Shown here one piece after another: positions 1-8,461 of a stretch of DNA of 64,000 nt (its first letter is position 1; each line of letters starts with the position of its first letter). This DNA comes from Labilibacter sediminis (GTDB taxonomy: Bacteria; Bacteroidota; Bacteroidia; Bacteroidales; Marinilabiliaceae): the NCBI RefSeq assembly GCF_005877885.1, contig NZ_VCHY01000015.1, positions 79,562-143,561 on the forward strand, read 5' to 3'. The notes beneath the pieces were generated by a model. It worked only from the letters and a program-made list of their open reading frames with translations. It was not told where the DNA came from and ran no database searches. Made by a program: the position numbers and the translations under genes.

Positions 1-105
1 TCGTTGGAGTCGGTAATTATGCTATAAAAATAGCCTACTAACCCATTCTTTAATATACAGTTCAAAAAATAACATAGCATATTACGTATATTGGTTGGTT
101 TATTG

Positions 106-113
106 TACTTTTG
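106..113 (+). promoter_or_regulatory. -7 box (TACTTTTG) of the purL promoter
   Basis: The sequence TACTTTTG matches the Bacteroidota sigma-ABfr -7 consensus TAnnTTTG. Transcription would begin just downstream, near position 120. The upstream ATG at 91 would then not be transcribed, so the box favours the ATG at 151 as the purL start. I see no good -33 TTTG at the usual spacing. Confidence 0.55.
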
Positions 114-150
114 CAGCGAATTAGTAAACTCTATTAAAACAGGAAAATTC

Positions 151-3100
151 ATGGTCCTTTTCTTTAAAGGTAAATCGGAACAGATTTTAGCAGTGGGTTG
201 TAATCAGGATTTTACAGCCGAAGATGTAAAAAAGCTGGAATGGCTTTTTAGCGGTGCCACCAAAACTGACGAACAGCAATTAGGTGGCTTTTTTGTTGGA
301 CCTCGAAAAGAGATGATCACTCCTTGGAGTACCAACGCCGTTGAAATTACCCAAAACATGGGATTAACGGGAATTTCTCGTATTGAGGAATTTTTTGGCG
401 TTGCTGATGAAAAGGCTGATTTTGATCCAATGTTGCAGGTTTTGTACAAAGGATTAGGGCAAGATATTTTTACCATCGACAAAGAGCCGGAACCAATCAT
501 TGAAATCAATGATGTGGCAGCTTATAACAAAGCTGAAGGATTGGCTTTAAGCGATGATGAAGTAGAATATCTGGATGGTCTTGCAAAGAAATTAGGAAGA
601 AAACTTACTGATAGTGAAGTGTTCGGATTTTCTCAGGTGAATTCAGAGCACTGTCGTCATAAAATATTCAACGGTACTTTTATTATTGATGGAGAAGAGA
701 AAGAAAGCTCATTATTTCAGTTAATTAAACGTACATCAAAAGAAAATCATAATTATCTGGTATCGGCATATAAGGACAATGTTGCTTTTGTTGAAGGACC
801 TAAGGCCATGCAGTTTGCTCCTGAAAGCCACGATAAACCGGATTATTTTACTACAAAAGAAATTGATACAGTTCTTTCGCTTAAGGCGGAAACACATAAC
901 TTCCCAACCACAGTTGAGCCATTTAATGGTGCTGCAACAGGTTCAGGAGGTGAAATTCGTGACCGTTTAGGTGGAGGTAAAGCGTCATTACCATTGGCAG
1001 GTACTGCTGTTTATATGACTTCTTACTCTCGTTCAGAGGAAGGAAGAGAATGGGAAGAAGCCACAGAAGCTCGTCCGTGGTTATATCAAACACCGGAGCA
1101 AATCTTAATTAAAGCATCAAACGGAGCCAGTGATTTTGGTAATAAGTTTGGTCAGCCAATGATTTGCGGTTCGGTATTAACTTTTGAGCACTTCGAAAAC
1201 CATAAGAAATTCGCTTTCGACAAAGTAATTATGTTGGCCGGAGGTATTGGTTTTGCTAAAAAATCAGATGCGATAAAAGATACTCCGCACAAAGGCGATA
1301 AGGTTGTTCTTTTAGGTGGAGATAACTATCGAATTGGAATGGGTGGAGGTGCCGTTTCATCAGTAGCTACCGGTGAGTTTGATAACTCCATTGAGTTAAA
1401 TGCTGTTCAGCGTTCTAATCCGGAGATGCAGAAACGTGCCATGAATGCTATTCGTGCTATGGCCGAGGGAGAGGAAAACCCAATTGTTTTAATTCACGAC
1501 CATGGTGCTGGTGGTCACTTGAATTGTCTATCAGAATTAGTAGAGGAAACAGGTGGTACCATTCATTTAGATAAACTTCCTGTGGGCGACCCAACTTTAT
1601 CTGCTAAAGAAATTGCAGGTAATGAGTCGCAAGAGAGAATGGGAATGGTTTTGAAGGAGAAAGATATTGATCGTTTGAAAAAAGTAGCTGATCGTGAGCG
1701 TTCACCAATGTATGTGGTTGGTGAAACAACAGGCGATATGAGCTTTGTTTTTAAAGACGATAAAGGAAATGCACCAATCAACTGGCAGTTGTCAGATATG
1801 TTTGGTAATCCTCCTAAAACCATCATGAAAGATGTAACTGTAGAAGAAACTTTTTCTCCTGTGGTTTATGATGCTTCTAATATTGAGAAGTATCTTAAAA
1901 ATGTATTGCAGCTGGAGGCTGTGGCTTGTAAAGATTGGTTAACCAACAAGGTAGACCGTTCGGTAACGGGTAAGGTAGCCAAGCAGCAGTGTGCCGGAGA
2001 GGTTCAAATTCCATTGAATAACCTTGGTGCAACAGCTATTGATTATACTGGTACTGCCGGATTAGCTACTTCTGTTGGTCATGCTCCTGCAGCTGCCATG
2101 ATTGATCCAGCAGCTGGTTCTGTTCTTTCTATTGCCGAGTCGTTGACCAACTTGGTTTGGGCACCATTTACACATGGTATTAAAGGTGTTTCTTTAAGTG
2201 CGAACTGGATGTGGCCTTGTAAAAACGAGGGTGAAGACGCCAGATTATACAAAGCAGTTGAGGCGGTAAGTGATTTTGCTACTGATTTGGGAATTAATAT
2301 TCCAACAGGTAAGGATTCACTTTCGATGACACAAAAATATAAGGATGGAGAGGTAGTTTACTCTCCGGGAACAGTGATTATTTCAGCGGCAGCTGAGGTA
2401 AGTGATGTGAAAAAGATTGTGGAGCCTGTGTTGGTTAAGGATACTGAAACTTCTTTGATTTATATGGACTTATCTTTTGATAGCCATAAATTAGGAGGTA
2501 GTTCATTTGCCCAGGTAGTAAATAAGTTAGGTGCAGAAGCGCCAACAGTGACTGATACAGAGTATTTTAAAACAGGAATTGAAACCTTACAAGCTTTAAT
2601 TAATGAAGGATTAATTTTAGCAGGTCATGATATTTCTGCTGGCGGTATGGCTACCGCATTATTGGAGATGAACTTTGCCAATACCAGCTATGGTGTTAAA
2701 GCTGATCTTTCCGCTATTGCAGAGGATGACTTAGTAAAAATTCTTTTTGCAGAAAACCCGGGTGTGTTAATTCAGGTGAAGGATGTAGCTAAGGTAACAG
2801 CTCTATTAGAAGAAAAAGAACTGGGTTATCAGGTGATTGGTTCTCCTGTGGAGGAAAGAACTTTAACCATTGTAAAAGGCGAGCAGGAATTAGTGTTTGA
2901 TATTGATGAGATGAGAGATGTTTGGTATAAAACATCGTACTTATTAGATAGAAAACAAAGTACTGAGAAATTAGCCAAAGATCGTTTCGATAACTATAAA
3001 AAACAGCCTCTTGAATTTAAGTTTAGTGCTGGTTTTAATGGCAAGTTAGCTGATTTAGGTTTAGATGCAGTTCGTAATGGTAAGTCTGGTGTAAAAGCAG

Positions 3101-3840
3101 CTATCATTCGCGAAAAAGGAGTGAATGGCGATCGTGAGATGGCTTATTCTATGTATTTGGCAGGCTTCGATGTGAAAGATGTTCACATGACTGACCTTAT
3201 ATCGGGAAGAGAAACGCTTGAAGATGTAAACTTTATTGTTTTTGTAGGTGGATTCTCAAATTCTGATGTATTAGGATCAGCCAAAGGATGGGCCGGAGCT
3301 TTCTTGTATAATGAAAAAGCCAAGGCTGCACTGGATGCTTTTTATGCACGTGAAGATACTTTAAGTTTAGGAGTTTGTAATGGGTGTCAGTTGATGGTAG
3401 AGCTTGGTTTGGTTTATCCTGATCATGCAGAAAAACCAACAATGCTTCATAATAACTCACATAAGTTTGAATCGAACTTTGTAAACATGAGCATCGCTGA
3501 AAATAATTCAGTCATGCTAAATTCATTGGCTGGAAGTCAGTTGGGTGTTTGGATTGCTCACGGAGAAGGTAAATTTAACCTTCCTTACGCTGAAGATCAA
3601 TACCATATTGCAGGTAAGTACGCATACGAAGCATACCCTGCTAATCCTAACGGAAGTGATTTTGCTACAGCAGCAATTACTTCTAAAGATGGTCGTCATT
3701 TGGCCATGATGCCTCACTTGGAAAGAGCTATTTTTCCATGGCAGTGGGCGCATTATCCGGCCGATCGTAAAAATGATGAAGTAACTCCATGGATCGAAGC
3801 ATTTGTTAATGCACGTAAATGGGTTGAGAGCAAAAAGTAA
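151..3840 (+). CDS. purL: Phosphoribosylformylglycinamidine synthase, large fused form
   Basis: This enzyme uses ATP and glutamine to convert FGAR to FGAM, the fourth step of de novo purine synthesis in the cytoplasm. At 1229 residues it has the single-chain length typical of Proteobacteria and Bacteroidota. It carries an N-terminal PurS-like part, a linker, two AIR-synthase-type ATP-binding halves (AETHNFPTTVEPF and GKDSLSMT are clear landmarks) and a C-terminal glutamine amidotransferase. The amidotransferase nucleophile is Cys1076 in GVCNGCQ; His1137 in HGEGKF and the PHLER motif complete the triad region. The open frame extends to an ATG at 91, but a -7 promoter box at 106-113 lies inside that extension, and MVLFFKG is the usual family N-terminus. 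The gene stands alone and ends at a strong terminator. Confidence 0.97.
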   Translation: MVLFFKGKSEQILAVGCNQDFTAEDVKKLEWLFSGATKTDEQQLGGFFVGPRKEMITPWSTNAVEITQNMGLTGISRIEEFFGVADEKADFDPMLQVLYKGLGQDIFTIDKEPEPIIEINDVAAYNKAEGLALSDDEVEYLDGLAKKLGRKLTDSEVFGFSQVNSEHCRHKIFNGTFIIDGEEKESSLFQLIKRTSKENHNYLVSAYKDNVAFVEGPKAMQFAPESHDKPDYFTTKEIDTVLSLKAETHNFPTTVEPFNGAATGSGGEIRDRLGGGKASLPLAGTAVYMTSYSRSEEGREWEEATEARPWLYQTPEQILIKASNGASDFGNKFGQPMICGSVLTFEHFENHKKFAFDKVIMLAGGIGFAKKSDAIKDTPHKGDKVVLLGGDNYRIGMGGGAVSSVATGEFDNSIELNAVQRSNPEMQKRAMNAIRAMAEGEENPIVLIHDHGAGGHLNCLSELVEETGGTIHLDKLPVGDPTLSAKEIAGNESQERMGMVLKEKDIDRLKKVADRERSPMYVVGETTGDMSFVFKDDKGNAPINWQLSDMFGNPPKTIMKDVTVEETFSPVVYDASNIEKYLKNVLQLEAVACKDWLTNKVDRSVTGKVAKQQCAGEVQIPLNNLGATAIDYTGTAGLATSVGHAPAAAMIDPAAGSVLSIAESLTNLVWAPFTHGIKGVSLSANWMWPCKNEGEDARLYKAVEAVSDFATDLGINIPTGKDSLSMTQKYKDGEVVYSPGTVIISAAAEVSDVKKIVEPVLVKDTETSLIYMDLSFDSHKLGGSSFAQVVNKLGAEAPTVTDTEYFKTGIETLQALINEGLILAGHDISAGGMATALLEMNFANTSYGVKADLSAIAEDDLVKILFAENPGVLIQVKDVAKVTALLEEKELGYQVIGSPVEERTLTIVKGEQELVFDIDEMRDVWYKTSYLLDRKQSTEKLAKDRFDNYKKQPLEFKFSAGFNGKLADLGLDAVRNGKSGVKAAIIREKGVNGDREMAYSMYLAGFDVKDVHMTDLISGRETLEDVNFIVFVGGFSNSDVLGSAKGWAGAFLYNEKAKAALDAFYAREDTLSLGVCNGCQLMVELGLVYPDHAEKPTMLHNNSHKFESNFVNMSIAENNSVMLNSLAGSQLGVWIAHGEGKFNLPYAEDQYHIAGKYAYEAYPANPNGSDFATAAITSKDGRHLAMMPHLERAIFPWQWAHYPADRKNDEVTPWIEAFVNARKWVESKK

Positions 3841-3860
3841 GATCAAAGATGATATAAAAT

Positions 3861-3893
3861 AAAGCCGGGCTAAGAAAGTCCGGCTTTGTTGTT
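3861..3893. terminator. Terminator between purL and a convergent gene
   Basis: Arms AAAGCCGG (3861-3868) and CCGGCTTT (3880-3887) form an 8-bp perfect stem with an 11-nt loop. A T-rich tail follows on the plus strand and an A-rich stretch precedes it. It probably serves both purL and the minus-strand gene ending at 3909. Confidence 0.8.
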
Positions 3894-3908
3894 TTATGTT
3901 ATTTGTAT

Positions 3909-4277
3909 CTATGATCCGGCAGGGCCAACATATTTTGCGCTACCAAAGGCCAAAATAGGGTAGAATACTATGCTTAAGAGTAATAAACCAACAGTAAAGC
4001 CTTCGTCTTTTCCAAAACTTTTTGATAATAAGTTAGTGGTCCAGATGGCAAATATTAGATTTACTCCGGGAATCATAAAAAGAAATATCCACCACCATGG
4101 TTTGCCTACTATTTGAAGCATTACAATTGCGCTGTAAATAGGAACAATGCAAGCCCAACCGGGTTTGCCTGCTTTTTCATATATTTTCCATCCAACAATA
4201 ATTGAAAATACAACAATAGCAAGCCAAAAAATAATACCAATATTACCTAATAATCCTGTAGATTCTGACATTTCCAT
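3909..4277 (-). CDS. DUF5684 family small membrane protein
   Basis: The product is 122 residues and largely hydrophobic, with about three to four membrane segments. The segment KAGKPGWACIVPIYS is the hallmark of the DUF5684 family, whose members are small integral membrane proteins of unknown function, sometimes fused to signal peptidase I. No catalytic residues are evident. It converges on purL and shares the terminator between them. It lies about 100 bp downstream of the CBM9-like gene but has its own short leader, so co-transcription is uncertain. Confidence 0.75.
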   Translation of the reverse strand: MEMSESTGLLGNIGIIFWLAIVVFSIIVGWKIYEKAGKPGWACIVPIYSAIVMLQIVGKPWWWIFLFMIPGVNLIFAIWTTNLLSKSFGKDEGFTVGLLLLSIVFYPILAFGSAKYVGPAGS

Positions 4278-4376
4278 AATAATTTAAATTTTAGTTAGTT
4301 TCCTACTCTTAAGGTTTTTCGGATTCACCCCGTTTTAGTGGTTTCTGGACTCCACGAAATCTCTTTTATTTTTAGT

Positions 4377-5027
4377 TTATAGTGATATCTTCTCAAAAAC
4401 TTCTGGAAAATGAAAGTCAAGCTTCTTAGATGGGGGTATGGTTTTGGTATACCAATCAATAGTATCCGGGTTTAAGTAATCAGCCCTAAATGCACCCATA
4501 AATATTTCTCCTTCAAGACCTAATGATTTGAGTTCGCTCATGCTTATTTTTCCTTCTACAATAAAGTTATTGTTCTCATTATTAGTGGCTATTTTTAGGG
4601 TCTTGTAATCCCACTCATCATTAAATTGACGGTAGTGTTTAGCTTTGTAATCCAAAACATCTCCCAGCAGGCCTATCTCCAGGCAGTAATAATTATTGAG
4701 TGATTTATCTATAGAAAAAAATATTTCAACTCTATCTCCATTTGCAACTGATAGCTCCTTGTCATAAGGAGGTATGATTAGTGTAGAATCCGTTGTTTTA
4801 AAATAAAAATAGAAAAATTCTGAGCTTATTTTGTATGCAAAAAAGGTATTGTCTTTGCTATTATCCGACCATAGATTATTAAATCCTTTGTAGCTTACAA
4901 AATCTGCGCAATCATCCAAAATTGCATCAATTGCAATAGGGTGTTGAATTTTTGTGCAATCCTTGTTTTGTGCTTTGGGTAAAACGTAGGGGGAAAGCAG
5001 AAGTGAGAGTAACAAGAGTATTTTCAT
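4377..5027 (-). CDS. Secreted CBM9-like carbohydrate-binding protein
   Basis: This is a 216-residue protein with a Sec signal peptide (hydrophobic residues 3-16, cleavage probably near AQN). The rest resembles the family 9 carbohydrate-binding/DOMON-like fold found as a single-domain 'carbohydrate-binding family 9-like' protein in Bacteroidota: a GDRVEIFF strand, then a YYCLEIGLLGDVLDYKA-type strand pair and a late FRADY segment. It has no lipobox and no T9SS tail, so it is probably periplasmic. The ligand is unknown. It follows the J-domain gene by 30 bp on the same strand and may be co-transcribed with it. Confidence 0.65.
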   Translation of the reverse strand: MKILLLLSLLLSPYVLPKAQNKDCTKIQHPIAIDAILDDCADFVSYKGFNNLWSDNSKDNTFFAYKISSEFFYFYFKTTDSTLIIPPYDKELSVANGDRVEIFFSIDKSLNNYYCLEIGLLGDVLDYKAKHYRQFNDEWDYKTLKIATNNENNNFIVEGKISMSELKSLGLEGEIFMGAFRADYLNPDTIDWYTKTIPPSKKLDFHFPEVFEKISL

Positions 5028-5057
5028 TTTTATATATATGTTTGTAGAAGTAAGTTG

Positions 5058-6089
5058 TTATAGGGTTAAAAAATCAGTGCTAAGCTTGCTGCTAAAAACA
5101 ACTCTGTAGCCAAGTAAGCCATCTTTGAAAGTGTATTTAATGCAGTTGTTTCCTTCTAGTGTTTCTTTTGATCCAAACAATCTCATTCCTCTATATTCTT
5201 GATATGCGTTACCTTCCAGCTTTATGGACACGAATATTGGTGCAGAATTATAATTGTAGCTAAACCAGTAAGTTTCCTGTTTAGGATTACTGCTAAAAAC
5301 AAAGTTGATTAAAAATAAGAAACCGACGATGCCCGGGGCAATATTCAATCGAATCATATACTTGTTAAAAGCACCTTTAAATGTTTTAGATGTTACGTAG
5401 CCAATGGTTAAGGCAATTACGTAAATGGTAAAAATCCAATGCAGCTCTATGAGTGTTTGTAAAGCAATCCTAAAAAATATAATCACATTAATTAAAAACA
5501 GAATGGTAATGCTCATCATCTTTGACCGAATAGTTGCTTTTTTTCGGTTAAAAAGGTTTTGTAGGTTTATTTTACTAAAAGTTCGAACTAAAAAACGAAA
5601 CCAAACAGGAGAGGTAGGTAAAAGTATTAGGGCGCATAATATTAAAGAAACAGGGCCGTGTTCCCGGTAACTTAAAATAGGTAAGCCGATCACCAGAAGT
5701 AACACCAATAAGGTGGCAAAAAAATCAGCAATTACATTTAAAGCTTCTGTGGTTTTATATATATCTGATTTTATATAAGCCTCGTATTTCATGCGGGCGT
5801 ATTCCTGAGCTCTTGCTCTGGCTTTCTCTCGCTCTTGTTGTTCCCAATTTCTATGATATTCAGCTCTTTTTTTAGCCTGCTCTTGTGCTCGTTTAATTCT
5901 GTTGGTGCTATTTCCTGTGGTTTGCAACAGATACTCGTATGCTTCATTAATCAGAATGAACTCCTCTTTGGCATTGTCCGATTTGTTTACATCCGGATGT
6001 AAAAGTTTGGCTTTTTTACGGTAAGCCTTCTTTATTTGATCCAGTGTAGCGTGAGATGTAACACCAAGAATTTTATGGTAATTGGTCAT
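5058..6089 (-). CDS. J-domain membrane protein (DnaJ-like)
   Basis: Residues 3-68 form a canonical J domain with HPD at 31-33 and the helix IV pattern NEAYEYLL. A charged Arg/Lys/Glu-rich helix spans about 75-105. Several hydrophobic segments (about 117-140, 145-170, 190-210, 215-235, 245-265) then anchor it in the membrane. There is no Gly/Phe region or zinc finger, so it is not DnaJ itself. It would recruit DnaK to the inner face of the membrane. The client is unknown. The approximately 80-residue C-terminal tail is soluble and unrecognised. Confidence 0.8.
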   Translation of the reverse strand: MTNYHKILGVTSHATLDQIKKAYRKKAKLLHPDVNKSDNAKEEFILINEAYEYLLQTTGNSTNRIKRAQEQAKKRAEYHRNWEQQEREKARARAQEYARMKYEAYIKSDIYKTTEALNVIADFFATLLVLLLVIGLPILSYREHGPVSLILCALILLPTSPVWFRFLVRTFSKINLQNLFNRKKATIRSKMMSITILFLINVIIFFRIALQTLIELHWIFTIYVIALTIGYVTSKTFKGAFNKYMIRLNIAPGIVGFLFLINFVFSSNPKQETYWFSYNYNSAPIFVSIKLEGNAYQEYRGMRLFGSKETLEGNNCIKYTFKDGLLGYRVVFSSKLSTDFLTL

Positions 6090-6188
6090 AATGCATCATT
6101 TTGACAATGAATTAAAACAAGCGATTAAATGCTAAACTACATAAATGTTTTTTAATGATTGTTATAACAACCGATGAAGTTTTTTAAC

Positions 6189-6196
6189 TATCTTTG
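6189..6196 (+). promoter_or_regulatory. -7 box (TATCTTTG) ahead of the riboswitch
   Basis: TATCTTTG is an exact TAnnTTTG match placed 12 nt before the first base of the predicted preQ1 aptamer. Transcription would therefore start right at the aptamer, the usual arrangement for such leaders. The -33 element is weak (ATTG near 6158). Confidence 0.55.
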
Positions 6197-6207
6197 CAGC
6201 AGCTAAC

Positions 6208-6249
6208 AGACAGTTCATTTACACCATCCTGTCTATAAACAAAACTAGG
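6208..6249 (+). ncRNA. Candidate preQ1-I riboswitch aptamer
   Basis: The stem P1 pairs AGACAG (6208-6213) with CTGTCT (6229-6234). Loop L1 begins TTC and contains TACACC. It is followed by the A-rich tail ATAAACAAAACTAGGG, whose GG can pair with the loop CC to make the preQ1-I pseudoknot. This closely follows the class-I consensus, although L1 is about two to three nt longer than the classical examples. A short GCAC/GTGC hairpin at 6274-6287 followed by T-rich DNA to about 6306 may be the expression platform. The downstream queuosine genes (queC, queE, queF) fit the ligand. Not verified with a covariance model. Confidence 0.6.
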
Positions 6250-6350
6250 GTATGTATTAGAATTCATTTCTTTGCACGTTTCAGTGCGCATGCTTTTCTA
6301 TTTTTGTTTGTGGATGATTGTTTGGATTTCTTTTGCTATAGTTTGCTATT

Positions 6351-6773
6351 GGTTTTTAGTGGTTGGTTATTAGTGAAATATCCAATTTGTAAGAATCTAT
6401 TTGCTCAATAAGATAACTGAATATGATGAGTGATTTTAGAACCTTAAATATACGGAGGGAAGTGCTTGAGATTGTTAAAAATACATACAATTTGGCTTCC
6501 TTGCTTCCAAAGGAAGAGACCTATGGATTAAAGAGTCAGATTTGTAGATCAGCTGTTTCTATACCTAGTAATATAGCTGAGGGCTGTACTAGGAGTAGTA
6601 AAAAAAGAATTTATGCGTTTCCTGGAAATAGCACTAGGTTCGTTATTTGAATTGGAAACCCAATTGATTATTATAAAAGAGCTATCGATAGTTGATATGG
6701 ATGTTTGTATGTTGTTGGACGAGTTACATAAGGAACAAAAAATGATTAATGTTTAGTCAGTTAACTAAAAACC
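6351..6773. repeat. Inverted flanks around the S23-type gene
   Basis: GGTTTTTAG at 6351-6359 is the exact inverse of CTAAAAACC at 6765-6773. The neighbouring GGTTGGTTATTAG and CCAACAACTAATTAC strings extend the match imperfectly. The repeats enclose the frameshifted four-helix-bundle gene and separate the riboswitch from queC. They may mark an insertion, but they are AT-rich and short. Confidence 0.35.
6423..6756 (+). pseudogene. Frameshifted four-helix-bundle protein (23S rRNA-intervening-sequence type)
   Basis: The first 60 residues match the S23/four-helix-bundle family, including the diagnostic ICRSAVSIPSNIAEGC. Family members continue as SSKKEFxRFLEIALGSLFELE. Here seven As at 6600-6606 push the frame to an early stop at 6650. 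Removing one A restores that exact continuation and runs on to a TAG at 6754-6756. The gene is therefore broken by a +1 slip in a homopolymer, or the base is a sequencing error. It lies between the candidate preQ1 riboswitch and queC, bounded by short inverted repeats. Family members are best known from rRNA intervening sequences but occur at many loci. Confidence 0.8.
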
Positions 6774-6800
6774 AACAACTAATTACAAAAAACGAATAGA

Positions 6801-7469
6801 ATGAAGAAAACCGTCGTATTATTATCAGGAGGATTAGATTCTGCCGTAGCATTATATCTGGCAAAAAGTCAGGGTTTTGATGAGGTGCATGCCCTTTCTT
6901 TTGATTATGGGCAACGTCATGAAACAGAGCTGAACTGTGCTAAAGCAACGGCTGAAAAAGCAGGTGTTACTGCTCATAAAATAGTAACCCTAAATTTGGG
7001 TGATTTTGGAGGATCTTCATTAACCGATAAAAATATGGAAGTTGAGGATGGCGATGTGTCGCGTACTGATATTCCTGTAACCTATGTTCCCGCGCGAAAT
7101 ATGGTATTTCTTTCCATAGCAGCTTCTTATGCAGAGAGTATACAGGCACAGGATGTATTTATTGGGGTAAGTGAGGTTGATTATTCAGGTTATGTAGATT
7201 GTCGTCAGGAATTTATTGATGCTATGGAGCTGGCCATCAATAAAGGTACAGTGATGGGAGCGGAAGCAGGTAAACCTTTAAAAATTCACGCTCCATTTGT
7301 GAATAAAACCAAGGCTGAAGAAATTAAATTAGGTATGGAGCTTGGTGTTGATTTTGGATTAACATGGTCGTGTTATCGTGGTGGTGAAAAACCTTGTGGA
7401 ACATGCGACAGTTGTTTGTTAAGGGCTAAGGCTTTTGCCGAAGCCGGGTATACAGATGCAGCATTGTAA
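6801..7469 (+). CDS. queC: 7-cyano-7-deazaguanine synthase QueC
   Basis: QueC converts 7-carboxy-7-deazaguanine to preQ0 with ATP and ammonia in the queuosine pathway. The 222-residue length is normal. The PP-loop SGGLDS sits at residues 9-14, and the zinc site uses Cys191, Cys199, Cys202 and Cys205 ([16 protein letters not shown]). It is followed after 19 nt by queE and then queF, so the three act in order CDG to preQ0 to preQ1. queD and the GTP cyclohydrolase step are not in this window. Regulation by the candidate preQ1 riboswitch about 550 nt upstream is plausible but depends on readthrough of the intervening S23-type gene. Confidence 0.96.
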   Translation: MKKTVVLLSGGLDSAVALYLAKSQGFDEVHALSFDYGQRHETELNCAKATAEKAGVTAHKIVTLNLGDFGGSSLTDKNMEVEDGDVSRTDIPVTYVPARNMVFLSIAASYAESIQAQDVFIGVSEVDYSGYVDCRQEFIDAMELAINKGTVMGAEAGKPLKIHAPFVNKTKAEEIKLGMELGVDFGLTWSCYRGGEKPCGTCDSCLLRAKAFAEAGYTDAAL

Positions 7470-7488
7470 AGATTGAAAGATTAGAGGA

Positions 7489-8346
7489 ATGGAAAAACTA
7501 GTTTTAGTGGGAGAAGGGGTGTTTCCCATTACTAAAAATGTGAATGGCGACAATATTGTTGAGGAGCCTCAGACAGGATTGCATATAGCCGGCACTATAC
7601 AAGGTGAAGGAAAATTAGTCGGTACACCGTCGTTATTTATCAGGTTGGCGAGTTGCAACCTTCGTTGTATCTGGCAAATGGAAGATGGGAGTTATTGTCG
7701 TTGCGATACCTCATATGCATCTTTTCATCCGGATGTTAAGAAGACATGGGATACGGATGATATTGTAGCTCTGGTAAAACACAATATTGGTGAAATGGAG
7801 CATGTGGTGATTACCGGTGGAGAACCTTTATTGCAAAAAAAAGGTGTGGCTGATCTGTGCAAAAAATTAAAAGATCAATTGAATGTGCATATCACCCTTG
7901 AAACCAATGGTACTCTTTTCGATGAAGATTTGGCTGCCTTTGTTGATCTTTACAGTATTTCACCCAAACTAAGTAATTCTGTTCCATCAGCCGATAAGCT
8001 TAACTTTTATAAAGAGGAAGAAAGCGGTGCGTCTAAATATCATCATGAAGTACGTAAAAATATACAAGTCTTGCAGAGCTATGTTGATTTTTCTCAGAAG
8101 CACAATAAAGATATTCAGCTAAAGTTTGTGGTAGGAAAACATACGGATAGTACCGAAATTAAGGAAGACTATATCCAGAAAATAAATAACCTGAAAAAGA
8201 AAGATATTTTGCTGATGCCTTTGGGAGCCACTCATGAGCAAATCGAAAAATCGAATCCCCTGGTGCTTCAAATGTGTTTGCAGCATGGCTGGAAATACAC
8301 TCCGCGAATTCACATCGATATTTTTGGGTCTAAACAGGGAGTGTAA
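7489..8346 (+). CDS. queE: 7-carboxy-7-deazaguanine synthase QueE
   Basis: QueE is a radical SAM enzyme that contracts 6-carboxytetrahydropterin to 7-carboxy-7-deazaguanine. At 285 residues it is longer than the approximately 210-240 residue classical forms. The cluster-binding loop starts SCNLRC and ends CDTSY, so the last cysteine is displaced by a nine-to-eleven residue insert instead of the classic CX3CX2C. An extra cysteine lies two residues before it. The GGEP SAM motif follows as ITGGEPLLQ. The inserted cluster loop is, from memory, shared by Bacteroidota homologues. It is encoded between queC and queF. Confidence 0.93.
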   Translation: MEKLVLVGEGVFPITKNVNGDNIVEEPQTGLHIAGTIQGEGKLVGTPSLFIRLASCNLRCIWQMEDGSYCRCDTSYASFHPDVKKTWDTDDIVALVKHNIGEMEHVVITGGEPLLQKKGVADLCKKLKDQLNVHITLETNGTLFDEDLAAFVDLYSISPKLSNSVPSADKLNFYKEEESGASKYHHEVRKNIQVLQSYVDFSQKHNKDIQLKFVVGKHTDSTEIKEDYIQKINNLKKKDILLMPLGATHEQIEKSNPLVLQMCLQHGWKYTPRIHIDIFGSKQGV

Positions 8347-8410
8347 CAGTCATCAGTTATCAGTGAACAGTCATCAGTTATCAGTTATCAGTCATCAGTG
8401 AACAGTTATC
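8347..8410 (+). repeat. Three 21-bp tandem repeats between queE and queF
   Basis: Units start at 8347, 8368 and 8389, each opening CAGTCATCAGT and continuing as TATCAGTGAA or a close variant. The array begins one base after the queE stop codon and ends about 50 nt before queF. It may simply be a minisatellite, or it may affect expression between the two genes. Confidence 0.8.
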
Positions 8411-8461
8411 GATGAATATCGTTTAGCAGTACAGATAACCTCAATCAACATATATCTAATA

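Noticed and set aside
1..90. Possible gene end or RNA at the left edge
   Set aside because: No frame or structure could be supported in these AT-rich bases.
91..150. Upstream start of purL at the ATG at 91
   Set aside because: A -7 promoter box lies inside it, and family members begin at the equivalent of 151.
8347..8410. CRISPR array
   Set aside because: The three units are contiguous with no spacers and no cas genes are present.
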